The notes under the pieces are model-generated. The model made no database searches and was not told the origin of the DNA. It saw only the letters and a program-made list of their open reading frames with translations. Positions 17,659-26,568 of a DNA stretch of 64,000 nucleotides are shown here, in pieces (positions within the stretch are counted from its first letter, which is position 1; each line of letters starts with the position of its first letter). The translations under genes were made by a program, and so were the position numbers. The DNA is from an uncultured Saprospiraceae bacterium (GTDB taxonomy: Bacteria > Bacteroidota > Bacteroidia > Chitinophagales > Saprospiraceae): assembly GCA_937934275.1 (NCBI GenBank), contig CALHAM010000041.1:1-64000 (forward strand). The letters run 5' to 3'.

Positions 17659-19794
17659 TCAGTGCCGAACGTAGGGCGCCAACTCAGGATATTGCCTTAC
17701 CCAGTTGGCCGCTTCGGCGCGCGTCAGGCGCACACCATTCACGTAGGCCCAAATGAGGGGGTCGGAAAAGCCAGCGGCCCTGATTTCTTGCTGCAAAGCA
17801 ATCGCTTCTGCATGGGTGCGCAACAGACCGGCGCAATAGCGATACGCACCGCTTTCGGCTTCGCTTTCTATCATTAGGTCGCTGAACATGGCTATCGCAT
17901 CGTTGGCAACGATCTGGCGAGCTGAGAGCATTTCTACGCGGAAAGTTAGGCCGGCGCTGCGCTCTGCGAGCAGTTGAGCGCCGTAGGCTTCTAAGCCGGG
18001 CGGCGTTGGTCGAGGTTGTAGCGTCAGGCGCAGCGGCAGCGAGTCTTGGAGGTTGATTAGGCTCACTTCAATGCGTCGGTTGAGTTGTTGGCCCTCTGGG
18101 CTAGGGCGTCCGTCGGGTAGTACAGGAAGCGCCACGGGGTAGGCCGAGCCGAAACTTTGCAAAGTAATGCGTCGCGCAGGCACGCCGCGCTCGATGAGCG
18201 CTTTGGCGGCAATTTCAGCGCGCTTGATGCCTTGGTACAAGTCAAATTTAGCGGCACCCGTCGGGCTGGTATGCACGCGCACCAGCACTCGGCTGTCCGG
18301 GTATTCGAGGGCCAAGCGGGCAACCTCCTGAAAAGCCCGTCGGTGGTTGTCTTTCTGAAGGATATCGGCGTCGTTTTCGTAATAGAGTACAGGCAGGGTT
18401 ACTTCCTGCACCGCTGTAGGGGTTCCCGTGGTCACTGCCTGCCCACTTGTGGGTTGGGTAAAGAGCGCGCGCTGGGCCAACTGCTCGGGGCAAGCTTGCT
18501 TAAAATACACCTCGTATAGGTCGCGTTGGCCGTAGCTCTCAAAGCGGTCAGAAGCGAAGAAAGCCCGTTGTCCGTCGTCGGAGAGGCGGAAGAAGGCCTC
18601 GTCGCCGGGCGAATTAAGGGGAGGACCAACATTGACGGGTTCGCTCCAGTTGTGTTTGAGGGGGTCAAAGGTGGAGCGGAAGATATCGAGGCCGCCGATG
18701 CTTTCGGTGCGGTTGCTGCTGAAGTAGAGCGTGCGTCCGTCGCGCGCCAAGAAGGGCGTCGTTTCGTCGTAAGGCGTGTTGATGGGCGGGCCGAAGTTGC
18801 GCGGTTCGGACCATCCAGCGTCGGTGCGAAAGGTATAGTAAAGGTCTAGGCCGCCCAGTCCACCTGGGCGCCGGCTGGCAAAGAGCAGCAGCGAGTCGGT
18901 AGCGAAGCACAGACCCGTATCCCCTTCTTCGGGTGCCATTGGGCTTTCCAGAGGGCGATTTTCTACGGCTGCTTTTCCGGCGGTATCGGTCAGGATTTCG
19001 CCACTATAGAGGGTGAAGCCGCGGAAGAAGTAGAGTACTTGGCCGTTGTTGGTGAAGTCGAGGGCCACCTCGTGGCGCGGTGTGTTGAGCAGTTCGCTCA
19101 TTAGGGTAGGGTAGTTCCAGCCCGTCAGCGTGCGCTGGGTGAAAAACATATCGCTGCGCCAACGGCCCTTTTCAGCATCTTCATAGCCGTCGTCGTTGCG
19201 CAGCCCTCCCGTAGTGTTTTCGCGTGCAGCAGAAAAGTAGAGGCGGTCGGAGAAGTTAACCGAGGGCAGCGGAGCAAATTCATCGCCAGGCGAATTGACG
19301 CGGTCGCCTAAGTTTTCTACTAAGGCTACATCGGGGTTGAGCGGTGTTTTTAGCCCGCTGACACAGCGGCGCAAGTTGTCTAAAGCGTTTGCATACAGGG
19401 GGTGTTTTTCAGACACCGCGCGCAAAAAGCCCTTGTAGGCCACAATGGCGCGCTCATATTGGCTCGTGCCGTGTAGTGTGCGGGCGTAGTAGTAGTGCGC
19501 GTCTGGGTCGGCATTTTGCGGGTTGCGCTGCAGCACAAACTCCAAGTATTGCAAGGCCAGCTGCGGCTGGTGCAAGTGGTAGTAGCAGATGCCTAGCTTT
19601 GTCAGGACGCTCAACTCACCCGGCCTCTCCTCTTGGTAGCGCTTGAGGGCCTCAGCGGCTTCGGCCCAACGCTCGTTGGCGAAGTGCTTTTCGCCAATGC
19701 GTTTAAGCTCGGAGGACTTCTGGGCTTGAGAAAGGCCAGGCCAAAGGGCTAAGCACAGAAGCGCTGCTTTCCAGGTATATCCTATTGGTCGCAT
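17659..19794 (-). CDS. PorE-like protein: TPR, PD40 propeller, OmpA-like and SPOR-like domains
   Basis: 711 residues. After a signal peptide (ending GLSQAQ) come TPR helices (about residues 30-135: 'RWAEAAEALKRYQEERPGE', 'YHLHQPQLALQYLEFVL'), then PD40-type propeller repeats ('GRTLYFSSNRTESIGGLDIFRS', 'DGQRAFFASDRFESYGQRDLYEV'), an OmpA-like peptidoglycan-binding domain (about 470-590, 'LNRRIEVSL') and a C-terminal SPOR-like segment. The T9SS component PorE shares the TPR-propeller-OmpA order. The usual HTD of the OmpA motif reads HTS here, so a key acidic residue appears replaced. It probably links the outer membrane to peptidoglycan. Confidence 0.8.
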   Translation of the reverse strand: MRPIGYTWKAALLCLALWPGLSQAQKSSELKRIGEKHFANERWAEAAEALKRYQEERPGELSVLTKLGICYYHLHQPQLALQYLEFVLQRNPQNADPDAHYYYARTLHGTSQYERAIVAYKGFLRAVSEKHPLYANALDNLRRCVSGLKTPLNPDVALVENLGDRVNSPGDEFAPLPSVNFSDRLYFSAARENTTGGLRNDDGYEDAEKGRWRSDMFFTQRTLTGWNYPTLMSELLNTPRHEVALDFTNNGQVLYFFRGFTLYSGEILTDTAGKAAVENRPLESPMAPEEGDTGLCFATDSLLLFASRRPGGLGGLDLYYTFRTDAGWSEPRNFGPPINTPYDETTPFLARDGRTLYFSSNRTESIGGLDIFRSTFDPLKHNWSEPVNVGPPLNSPGDEAFFRLSDDGQRAFFASDRFESYGQRDLYEVYFKQACPEQLAQRALFTQPTSGQAVTTGTPTAVQEVTLPVLYYENDADILQKDNHRRAFQEVARLALEYPDSRVLVRVHTSPTGAAKFDLYQGIKRAEIAAKALIERGVPARRITLQSFGSAYPVALPVLPDGRPSPEGQQLNRRIEVSLINLQDSLPLRLTLQPRPTPPGLEAYGAQLLAERSAGLTFRVEMLSARQIVANDAIAMFSDLMIESEAESGAYRYCAGLLRTHAEAIALQQEIRAAGFSDPLIWAYVNGVRLTRAEAANWVRQYPELAPYVRH

Positions 19795-19804
19795 AGATTA
19801 GCGA

Positions 19805-19812
19805 CAAAAGTA
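19805..19812 (-). promoter_or_regulatory. Candidate -7 box (TACTTTTG) close to the PorE-like gene start
   Basis: Minus-strand TACTTTTG ends ten bases before the ATG at 19794, again giving a very short leader. No convincing -33 element. Confidence 0.3.
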
Positions 19813-19878
19813 AGGGCATAGGCTAAAATGCAGCCCGGCCTTGTTTTCTGTTGTTGACACTGAGCTGCGGCAAATGCT

Positions 19879-20232
19879 TCACCGGGTCTGCCACCAGCGG
19901 CGTGCTCGGTACCCAGTGAGGGCACCCGTAGCACCCAAAAGACCGCCTAAAAGGCCCGTAAAACCCACGACCCCCCACCGCGGTAGCCCCAAGAACAGCG
20001 CGCCGATGCGCGTAGAGAGGATGCCCTCGTTGGCCCAATCGCGCCCTAAAGCAAACGCAAGCCAAAGGAGCAGGCCGCCCGCAAAACCACCCCAAAAGCT
20101 TTGGCCATTGGTTTTGGCCCACAGCCAACCGCCGGCAGCTCCAAAGGCACTTAGTGCCCACCATGGTAGCCCAACAGTACACAACAGCCCAGCGCCAGCG
20201 GTAAAGGCACCCACAGCGATGAAGTTCCTCAT
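19879..20232 (-). CDS. Small integral membrane protein downstream of penicillin acylase
   Basis: 117 residues from an ATG at 20232 that overlaps the stop of the acylase gene by four bases (ATGA), which indicates translational coupling. It is almost entirely hydrophobic and glycine-rich, with three or four likely membrane spans ('AVGAFTAGAGLLCTVGLPWW', 'FWGGFAGGLLLWLAFALG', 'VVGFTGLLGGLLGATGAL') and an Arg-rich end. I do not recognise the family. The longer open frame to 20439 overlaps the acylase in another phase and is not used. Confidence 0.7.
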   Translation of the reverse strand: MRNFIAVGAFTAGAGLLCTVGLPWWALSAFGAAGGWLWAKTNGQSFWGGFAGGLLLWLAFALGRDWANEGILSTRIGALFLGLPRWGVVGFTGLLGGLLGATGALTGYRARRWWQTR

Positions 20233-22664
20233 TGCGGCAATAAGGTTTGACGGATGAACAAATGAATTGAGGGTAATTCTTCTGGAGCTTTCAGAAAAAA
20301 CAGCTCGTAGTAGCGCCCTTGTGCCCAAGTGTCGAGCATATCGTCGTAGAAGCGGCTGCCCGGGTTGCCCGACTGGCCGCCCGGATAAACGCCGCGGGCG
20401 CGCACTCCGGTAGAGTCGAGTTCTACAATGACGCGCCACGACGGCCCATGCGTGCGTGTTTGGGCGTTTAGCGCAGTGTTGTGCCCGCCCACCTCTATGG
20501 CTCGGCTGAAAGCCTCTATTTGGGCCAGATGGCGGATGCTGGCCGGGCGGAATTGGCTCCAGGTAGTGCGCTTTTCCGGATTTTTTTTAAAGAACACCTG
20601 CATGCGCCGAAAGGCGTCCGTAACGATGTCGCGCGCGGTCTCGCGTTGCGGCGTGTCTTGGCGGTCGAAGAAGGCGTTGTCGGGGTCTTGTTCCAGCAGT
20701 TCGATGAAGCGCCAGCGCTCGGGTAAGAGGAGGAGCTGTTTTTCTCCGCTAGAGTCGAGCATTTCGTCCCAGGTGCGCAGGTAGCAGGTGTCGAACCACA
20801 CTTCGTATAAAGGGGCGGCGGTGGAGGAGGCCTCATAGCGATAGTCCCACCTTTCCAATTCGTCCAATTGCGCCCTTGCTTGTTCGTCGAGGGTGCTGCG
20901 GTCGAGTAGGCGCAGCAGTTGGGGCAGCGCGTCGGCAGCGCGCTGGCTGAAGTTATCCAATTGCAAGGAGGCCATACTGTCGGCGTTGGCGTGCTGTAGG
21001 GCGCTTAGGCGGTGGAAAAGGTATCGGCCTCGGTAGTCGTCGAAATCTCGGCTCGTGTAGTAGTAGGGATAGGAAGGCGGTGTAGAATGTTGGTTGGCCG
21101 AGAAGACAAATGCGCGCGAGGGGGAGCGCTGGGCGGGCAGGTGTTCGTTAGGAATGAAGCCCGGCCAGGCGCTGGCCTTTTGGCTGCCGTCAAGCACGAA
21201 TCGGCCTTGTTCGTAGCGGCGGGCGGGTAATTTGCCCTGCACGACAATCGCCACTTCGCCGCTTCGGGTGGCTAGGGCGAAGTTTTGCGCTGGTGCGTCG
21301 AAGTGAGCAATGGCCTGGCGGTAGTCGTCGTACGTTTGGGCTAAGTTGAGCAAGAGGAAGGAGCGCATTTCGGCGGGGTCGGGTTCGTCGTGCGTTACCC
21401 ATCGAAGGGCACAGTTGTGCAGCGGGTGGTCGGGCTGGTCGTCGTAAGTCACTGGCCCCCATAGGGTATAGCGCACGCTGTCGATCAAGGGCGGCCGACC
21501 GCGGACGCCGATGTTTTCCACGCGCCACTCCACGGGGTACGTTTGGCCATCCACGAGGTAGTGGGTGCGCGCAGCGTCGGTCCACTGGATGCGGTACCAG
21601 TCGGCCACATCGTGTCCTACGTTGGTTACGCCCCAAGCCACGTGCTCATTGAAGCCGATGATGATGCCCGGCATTCCTTGCAAGGATACACCGTAGCAGT
21701 TCATCTGTGAGGTGTGCAATTGCAGTTGGAACCAAATAGAGGGCAGCGACAGCGTCAGGTGCGGGTCGTTGCACAGGATGGCAGCACCACGCTGAGTTTT
21801 TGCCCCAGCTACGGCCCAATTGTTGGAGCCGAACAGGTACTCCTCTTTGAGCGGCTGGGCCGATAGGCGTTGGTTGCTGTTCGGTAAGGCAGCAGCGCGT
21901 AGTGTTCCGCGAATGCTGCGCCATTGGCCTGTGTCCGGCACAATGGGCTGCTGGCGCGGGTTCCACTCAGGGTAGAGGTAGTCAAAAGTTGCGCGCCCGA
22001 GCGCCTCTAGCGTCGCCGTAGAGAGCTGATCGTTTTCCCCGCCACAAAGCGTTTCGGCCATGTTCTCCACGATGAGGGCGGTTTTCAAGGGCGACCAAGG
22101 TTCAGGAGCATAGCCCAAAAGTTTGAATTCCAGCGGATAGTCTGCGGGTTGAAGGCGCGCTATCCAGGCATTTACTCCAGCGCAATAGGCCTCCAGCAGG
22201 CGCATGCCTTCGGCTGAGCGCTGCCAGCCGCGCAGGGCATTTTCGGCAGCCAAAGGCAGGCCGCGGCGCCGCGTCATGCGGTCTAACTCTAGGGTCCGCT
22301 CGCCCAATACCTCCGATAGGCGACCTGCCGCCCGACGCGCGGACAAGTCCATTTGCCACAGGCGGTGTTGCGCCGTTACGTAGCCTTGCGCGAACAGCGC
22401 ATCTTCTAAATGCTCAGCGAAAATGTGAGGGACGAGCCTGTCGTCGTAGACCACCTCTACTTTTCCGCGCAAACCCGACAGCCGAACTTCGGCCGGAAGC
22501 ACCGGCCCTTGGACCGGTTCGGCGTTTTGCCAAAAACCGCTAAATGGATTGAAAAAACGCCCCAGCGCTGGAAGGCGCTGCTGACCCATCGGAAGGGGCG
22601 TGTGCATGAGCCAAATCAACCCTACCGACAAGGCTACAGATAGGGCAAACAGTAATCCTCGCAT
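20229..22664 (-). CDS. Penicillin acylase family (Ntn-hydrolase) protein
   Basis: 811 residues from the ATG at 22664, giving a hydrophobic signal segment (MRGLLFALSVALSVGLIWL). The alpha part shows 'VPHIFAEHLEDALFAQGYVTAQHRLWQMDL'. The autoprocessing site is in 'YLFGSNNWAVAG', where the Ser (about residue 280) would become the N-terminal nucleophile of the beta chain. 'NDPHLTLSLPSIWFQLQLH' and 'YGVSLQGMPGIIIGFNEHVAWGVTN' also fit. The family hydrolyses amides such as acyl-homoserine lactones or beta-lactam side chains in the periplasm; the substrate here is unknown. Translation is coupled to the small membrane protein. Confidence 0.93.
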   Translation of the reverse strand: MRGLLFALSVALSVGLIWLMHTPLPMGQQRLPALGRFFNPFSGFWQNAEPVQGPVLPAEVRLSGLRGKVEVVYDDRLVPHIFAEHLEDALFAQGYVTAQHRLWQMDLSARRAAGRLSEVLGERTLELDRMTRRRGLPLAAENALRGWQRSAEGMRLLEAYCAGVNAWIARLQPADYPLEFKLLGYAPEPWSPLKTALIVENMAETLCGGENDQLSTATLEALGRATFDYLYPEWNPRQQPIVPDTGQWRSIRGTLRAAALPNSNQRLSAQPLKEEYLFGSNNWAVAGAKTQRGAAILCNDPHLTLSLPSIWFQLQLHTSQMNCYGVSLQGMPGIIIGFNEHVAWGVTNVGHDVADWYRIQWTDAARTHYLVDGQTYPVEWRVENIGVRGRPPLIDSVRYTLWGPVTYDDQPDHPLHNCALRWVTHDEPDPAEMRSFLLLNLAQTYDDYRQAIAHFDAPAQNFALATRSGEVAIVVQGKLPARRYEQGRFVLDGSQKASAWPGFIPNEHLPAQRSPSRAFVFSANQHSTPPSYPYYYTSRDFDDYRGRYLFHRLSALQHANADSMASLQLDNFSQRAADALPQLLRLLDRSTLDEQARAQLDELERWDYRYEASSTAAPLYEVWFDTCYLRTWDEMLDSSGEKQLLLLPERWRFIELLEQDPDNAFFDRQDTPQRETARDIVTDAFRRMQVFFKKNPEKRTTWSQFRPASIRHLAQIEAFSRAIEVGGHNTALNAQTRTHGPSWRVIVELDSTGVRARGVYPGGQSGNPGSRFYDDMLDTWAQGRYYELFFLKAPEELPSIHLFIRQTLLPQ

Positions 22665-22958
22665 AGGGGCGAAGGTAGAGCGTCTGCTCGAAATGTGTAC
22701 CAACCGCATAGCCCGAGCCCTTGGCACAAGCTAAAGGGAGCAGCTCATCTCCAACAAAGTCGGTATTGGGCTAAATGCCGTATCTATGCGAAGGCAAACA
22801 TTGCCTGCGGCTTTTCGACTTCGCGTTGCCGCCGAACCCGTATTTACTTTCTTGAGGTGAACACCAGTGTTTTTACCCTGACCCAAGGCGATGCCGACGG
22901 TTAGAACAAGCGCGGCACTGAAGCGTCATCAAGCGGTTATCGTTGACTTAAATGCACC

Positions 22959-23456
22959 ATGCAGCCCATGCTTCTCGTCATCACTGGCCTACCGGCTACC
23001 GGCAAAACTACCCTCGCTCGCGCCTATGCCGAACGCTTTGGCGCTGTACATCTCAACAGCGACCAAACGCGCGCTGAATTGGGCCTGCGCGGCCAGTATT
23101 CTCCGGAAGCCAAGCAGAAAGTCTATGAGGAGTTGCACGCCCGCGTTCGCCGGGCGCTCAGCGCCGGTCAGGAGGTCGTCGTAGACGGTGTGCTTCCGCG
23201 CGAAGCGCTGCGCGAGCCGTTTCGCCGCGCAGCCGCCGAAAACGGAGTAGAATGCCGATGGGTACACCTGCAAATCCGCGACGACACCGCCCGCCAACGC
23301 CTAAGCCGCCCGCGCCCCGATAGCGAGGCCACCGCGGAAGTTTACGAAAAATTGCGCACCGAATGGGAGGACATTGCCGAGCCGCACCTTTCTTTGCAAA
23401 CCGATAATGCTCCCCTTGAGGAACTGCTCAAAGCGATTGATAACTATCTCCACTAA
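22959..23456 (+). CDS. P-loop kinase of the COG0645 type
   Basis: 165 residues. The Walker A motif is GLPATGKTT (residues 10-18), and the switch region 'HLNSDQTRAELG' plus 'VVVDGVLPREALREPFRRAA' and an 'LSRPRPDSEATAEVYEKL' lid match the small-molecule kinase family related to gluconate or nucleoside kinases. In many bacteria this domain is fused to an APH-like domain in one protein. Here it is separate and heads a three-gene operon (11- and 27-base gaps) whose last gene is the APH-like half. Substrate unknown. A second ATG is at 22968. Confidence 0.8.
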   Translation: MQPMLLVITGLPATGKTTLARAYAERFGAVHLNSDQTRAELGLRGQYSPEAKQKVYEELHARVRRALSAGQEVVVDGVLPREALREPFRRAAAENGVECRWVHLQIRDDTARQRLSRPRPDSEATAEVYEKLRTEWEDIAEPHLSLQTDNAPLEELLKAIDNYLH

Positions 23457-23467
23457 TCCACTACAGG

Positions 23468-24160
23468 ATGATGCATCCACTGCTTCAATACATGCGCGCT
23501 CAGGTCTCCGCCTGGGAACAACAAGGCGACCCTCGGCGCCATTTTCAGCATTGTTACAGCATGATGAGCGCCAATATGATACAAGCCATCGCCGAGCATC
23601 GCTTCTATGACGCTGCCTGGGTGGAACGCCTCATGCTTCGCTTTGCCGATTACTACTACGACGCGCTGCTGCTCTACGACCGCCAAAGCGACCAAACGCC
23701 TGCGGTGTGGAAACACGTGCACGATGTTACGCGCTCGAGCCGCCTGCACATCTTGCAATATCTATTGCTCGGCATCAATGCCCACATCAACTACGATTTG
23801 CCCTTGGCTCTATACGACTGCCTCTGCGACGAATGGCCCACCGCCGACCAACTTACCCGAAAATGCCGGCACGACGACCACGAAAGAGTCAACGGCATCA
23901 TTGCCGAAACCATCGATACCGTGCAAGACGACCTCATCAGGCCTATCTCCGTGGCCCTGACCCTCGCCGATCGCTTCATGGGCCGCATGGACGAATGGCT
24001 ACTAGCGCAACTCATCCGAAACTGGCGCAGAGACGTGTGGAACGTTGCCGTCGAACTTCTCGAAGCCCGAGATGCTCGGCAGCGCGAACGCATCCGCTGC
24101 AACCAAGAAGCTGGTGTGCTTAAACGCGGGCGCCAATTAACGCTGCTGAAATGCTCATAA
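23468..24160 (+). CDS. DUF5995 family protein
   Basis: 230 residues, mostly helical, no signal peptide. The segment 'DRQSDQTPAVWKHVHDVTR' and the signature 'LQYLLLGINAHINYDLPLAL', with conserved His, Asn and Asp, match DUF5995, a family of unknown function. The N-terminal 'HFQHCYSMMSANM' and the 'WRRDVWNVAVELL' helix near the C-terminus complete the typical layout. It lies between the two kinase genes, so it may act on the same substrate or regulate them; that is inference from gene order. Confidence 0.75.
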   Translation: MMHPLLQYMRAQVSAWEQQGDPRRHFQHCYSMMSANMIQAIAEHRFYDAAWVERLMLRFADYYYDALLLYDRQSDQTPAVWKHVHDVTRSSRLHILQYLLLGINAHINYDLPLALYDCLCDEWPTADQLTRKCRHDDHERVNGIIAETIDTVQDDLIRPISVALTLADRFMGRMDEWLLAQLIRNWRRDVWNVAVELLEARDARQRERIRCNQEAGVLKRGRQLTLLKCS

Positions 24161-24187
24161 CCGCCCTCCTACCCAGCACATCCCAAT

Positions 24188-25192
24188 ATGACCACCGAGC
24201 AATTGCAAACTATTGCTGCCCGAGGAGCCTACCCCGGCCCCAAAGGCCCTACTCAAATCGTCGAAACGCATATTTCCTGGGTGTTGCTCACGCCAGCTTA
24301 CGCCTTCAAAATCAAGAAGCCGCTGCAACTGTCTTTTCTCGACTTCAGCACCCTGGAGCAGCGCCACTACTACTGCGAGCAAGAGGTCGTTCTCAATCGC
24401 CGTCTGGCTCCCAACATGTATTTAGGTGTTTTATCGGTACAACTCGACGAAAGCGGCGCGCCTTGTATCGGCTCTGACCAACCCTCAGGTCAGCCGTTGG
24501 ACTACGCCGTGTGGATGCACCGCTTAGAGGAAAGCCGTCAGATGGACCGCCTACTGGCTCAACATGCCGTTGAGCGCGCCGAAGTGGAAGCCTTGGCCGA
24601 GCAGCTGGCTCAATTCCACCGAAAACACGTGTTGACACCTGTCGACGCGCCCGGCGAAACCTTTGAGGAATACTGCGCTGACTTCGAGGACCTCTTTACC
24701 CAAGCCCCCGCAGCAAGCCGCCTCTTCGGCAGTGAAGCCATCGAGCGCTTCGACACTTGGCGTCGGTACGCCCGTCAATTCCTCCGGGCACACCAGCATC
24801 GCTTAGACGAGCGCGCCCGCTGCGGCTTTTGGGTGGACGGCCACGGCGACTTGCACGCGCGCAATATCTTCCTCTTGCCCAGCGGCCCCGTAGTGTTTGA
24901 TTGCATCGAATTCAGCGCTCACCTGCGCCGCTTAGACGTGCTCAACGAACTGGCCTTCCTGGCCATGGACCTCGAAGCCCGTGGACATGCGCCGCTAGCT
25001 CAAGCGTTCATGAGCGCCTACCAGCGCCATTGGCCCTGCATCGAGGGTGCCGAGGACGAGCAGATTTTTTGCTATTTCAAAAATTATCGGGCCAACGTGC
25101 GGCTCAAGATCGCCCTGATTCAGTGGGCGCAGTCGCCCAACCCTCAGGCCGAACAAACCGCTCGGCAATACTGGAGTTTAATCAATCCTTAG
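24188..25192 (+). CDS. APH-like phosphotransferase (COG2187 type)
   Basis: 334 residues with an aminoglycoside-phosphotransferase-like kinase fold. 'WVLLTPAYAFKIKKPL' holds the nucleotide-binding lysines, 'VDGHGDLHARNIFLL' is the catalytic loop and 'VFDCIEFSAHLRRLDVLNELAFLAMDLE' the metal-binding DFG-like segment with downstream helix. COG2187 proteins are commonly fused to a P-loop kinase. This one ends after the APH part and the P-loop partner is the first gene of the same operon. The name does not imply aminoglycoside resistance; the substrate is unknown. Confidence 0.85.
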   Translation: MTTEQLQTIAARGAYPGPKGPTQIVETHISWVLLTPAYAFKIKKPLQLSFLDFSTLEQRHYYCEQEVVLNRRLAPNMYLGVLSVQLDESGAPCIGSDQPSGQPLDYAVWMHRLEESRQMDRLLAQHAVERAEVEALAEQLAQFHRKHVLTPVDAPGETFEEYCADFEDLFTQAPAASRLFGSEAIERFDTWRRYARQFLRAHQHRLDERARCGFWVDGHGDLHARNIFLLPSGPVVFDCIEFSAHLRRLDVLNELAFLAMDLEARGHAPLAQAFMSAYQRHWPCIEGAEDEQIFCYFKNYRANVRLKIALIQWAQSPNPQAEQTARQYWSLINP

Positions 25193-25203
25193 GTGCTGCT
25201 CCC

Positions 25204-26568
25204 TCAAAAAGCCTCCGATAGGGTTTGAAGCACTCGAGCGCGCGCGTTCAAGGCCCAGTCGGTTTCCGAAGGTGTTTTGGCCGACAGGGCGCTTAGTGCC
25301 CGCTCCAATCGGTAGGCCTCCAAGTATCGCTCTACAAAGGCACCCAAAGCCGTCAGGGCGGCCATTCCAGCGGCCGTTTCGCCCGCCGAAAATCCGGCTC
25401 CAAGGGCAGCGCGAAAGATGGCCCATCCGTAAAGGGGAAAGACCACTATGCCCGCCGTTACCATCACCGTGGCTGAATAGCCGACGTATAGGCGAAGACG
25501 CTTGTTTAGCCAATACGGGATGAAGCAAGGGAGGAACCAAAACGCTATGCCTAAGGCGAACAGCGGAAAGCCCATGAGCAGTCCAATCCGACGCCACAGC
25601 CGCCCTTTTCGGCGGTGTAGACTAAGGGCGGCATCGGGAAGGCCGAGTTGCTCTAGCGCCTTTCGGTATTCTATAGCGGCGCGCACGGCCTTGGCGTCGG
25701 GTAGCAGCGTTTGTACTAATCGCTGCGAGCGCTCGAAGGCTGCTTGCTGCGGCAAGGGCTGCTCGTTTTGCAGGACCTCCTCCCACAGAGTTAGGGCTTG
25801 CTCGCCTGCTTCGTCGCCGGCGTGGAGGCTCAAGTGTTTCAATTGCTTCTCTAAGTACTCCGTTAGCCCTTCAATAGCCGCGGCAGGGTCTGTTTCCCAT
25901 ACAGCGCGCCACGAGGCGGCATACACGGCGGGGCCAGCATTGAGCACCACCTCGCTGCGAAAGCGATGGGGTGCCGAGTAAGAAAGGCCGATGGGCATTA
26001 TTTTCAGGCCCAGTCGCCAGCCGTTGCGGGCTTCAGCTCCTAAGGCTATGCGTGCAGTGCCGGTCTTGAGGGGGCGCACGAACCGGTTCATCCAGCTAGT
26101 GCCTTCTGGAGCAATCAGCAGCACGCCGCAGCGCTCCAAATGCTGAAACGCCGCCTCAAAGGTCTGGCTGTTGTCGCGTTCCTCGCCCGGGCGCATATCT
26201 TCAGCCCGCATGACGGGGATGCAAAACAAGCGCGTCAGCAGCCAGCGGCTCACCGGATGGCGAAATAAGCCGTAGTTGGCCAGAAAAAACATTTCCTGAT
26301 CAACCTCTAAGGCGGCATTGAGCACATCCATGAGGGTGCTGGGGTGGTTGATGATCACAATGGCCGGCCCATCGAAGTGCAAGTGTTCGCGCCCTAACAC
26401 CAACCGGCGGCGGTAAAACACCCGCACGCTGAGCCAAACCACAGCGCGAAGGAAGGCGTAAATCAGGCGTAAAATCAACGGAATGGGAGCGTTCTTACGA
26501 GCCACAAAATTTGCAGTGGTTAAGTGGAAAAAACTGTAAGCGTTTGAAAAACGGCGCGCTGCATTCAC
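25204..26568 (-). CDS. PlsC-like acyltransferase with C-terminal membrane segments
   Basis: 454 residues. The acyltransferase block I is 'IVIINHPSTLMDVLNA' (HX5D spacing, frequent in Bacteroidota) and block III is 'LLIAPEGTSW'. The C-terminal third has hydrophobic spans ('IGLLMGFPLFALGIAFWFLPCFIPYW', 'SATVMVTAGIVVFPLYGWAIF'). It likely esterifies an acyl group to a glycerophosphate or other membrane acceptor. The listed start is a GTG that overlaps the stop of the upstream reductase by four bases (GTGA); another GTG at 26505 is equally plausible. Confidence 0.88.
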   Translation of the reverse strand: MNAARRFSNAYSFFHLTTANFVARKNAPIPLILRLIYAFLRAVVWLSVRVFYRRRLVLGREHLHFDGPAIVIINHPSTLMDVLNAALEVDQEMFFLANYGLFRHPVSRWLLTRLFCIPVMRAEDMRPGEERDNSQTFEAAFQHLERCGVLLIAPEGTSWMNRFVRPLKTGTARIALGAEARNGWRLGLKIMPIGLSYSAPHRFRSEVVLNAGPAVYAASWRAVWETDPAAAIEGLTEYLEKQLKHLSLHAGDEAGEQALTLWEEVLQNEQPLPQQAAFERSQRLVQTLLPDAKAVRAAIEYRKALEQLGLPDAALSLHRRKGRLWRRIGLLMGFPLFALGIAFWFLPCFIPYWLNKRLRLYVGYSATVMVTAGIVVFPLYGWAIFRAALGAGFSAGETAAGMAALTALGAFVERYLEAYRLERALSALSAKTPSETDWALNARARVLQTLSEAF

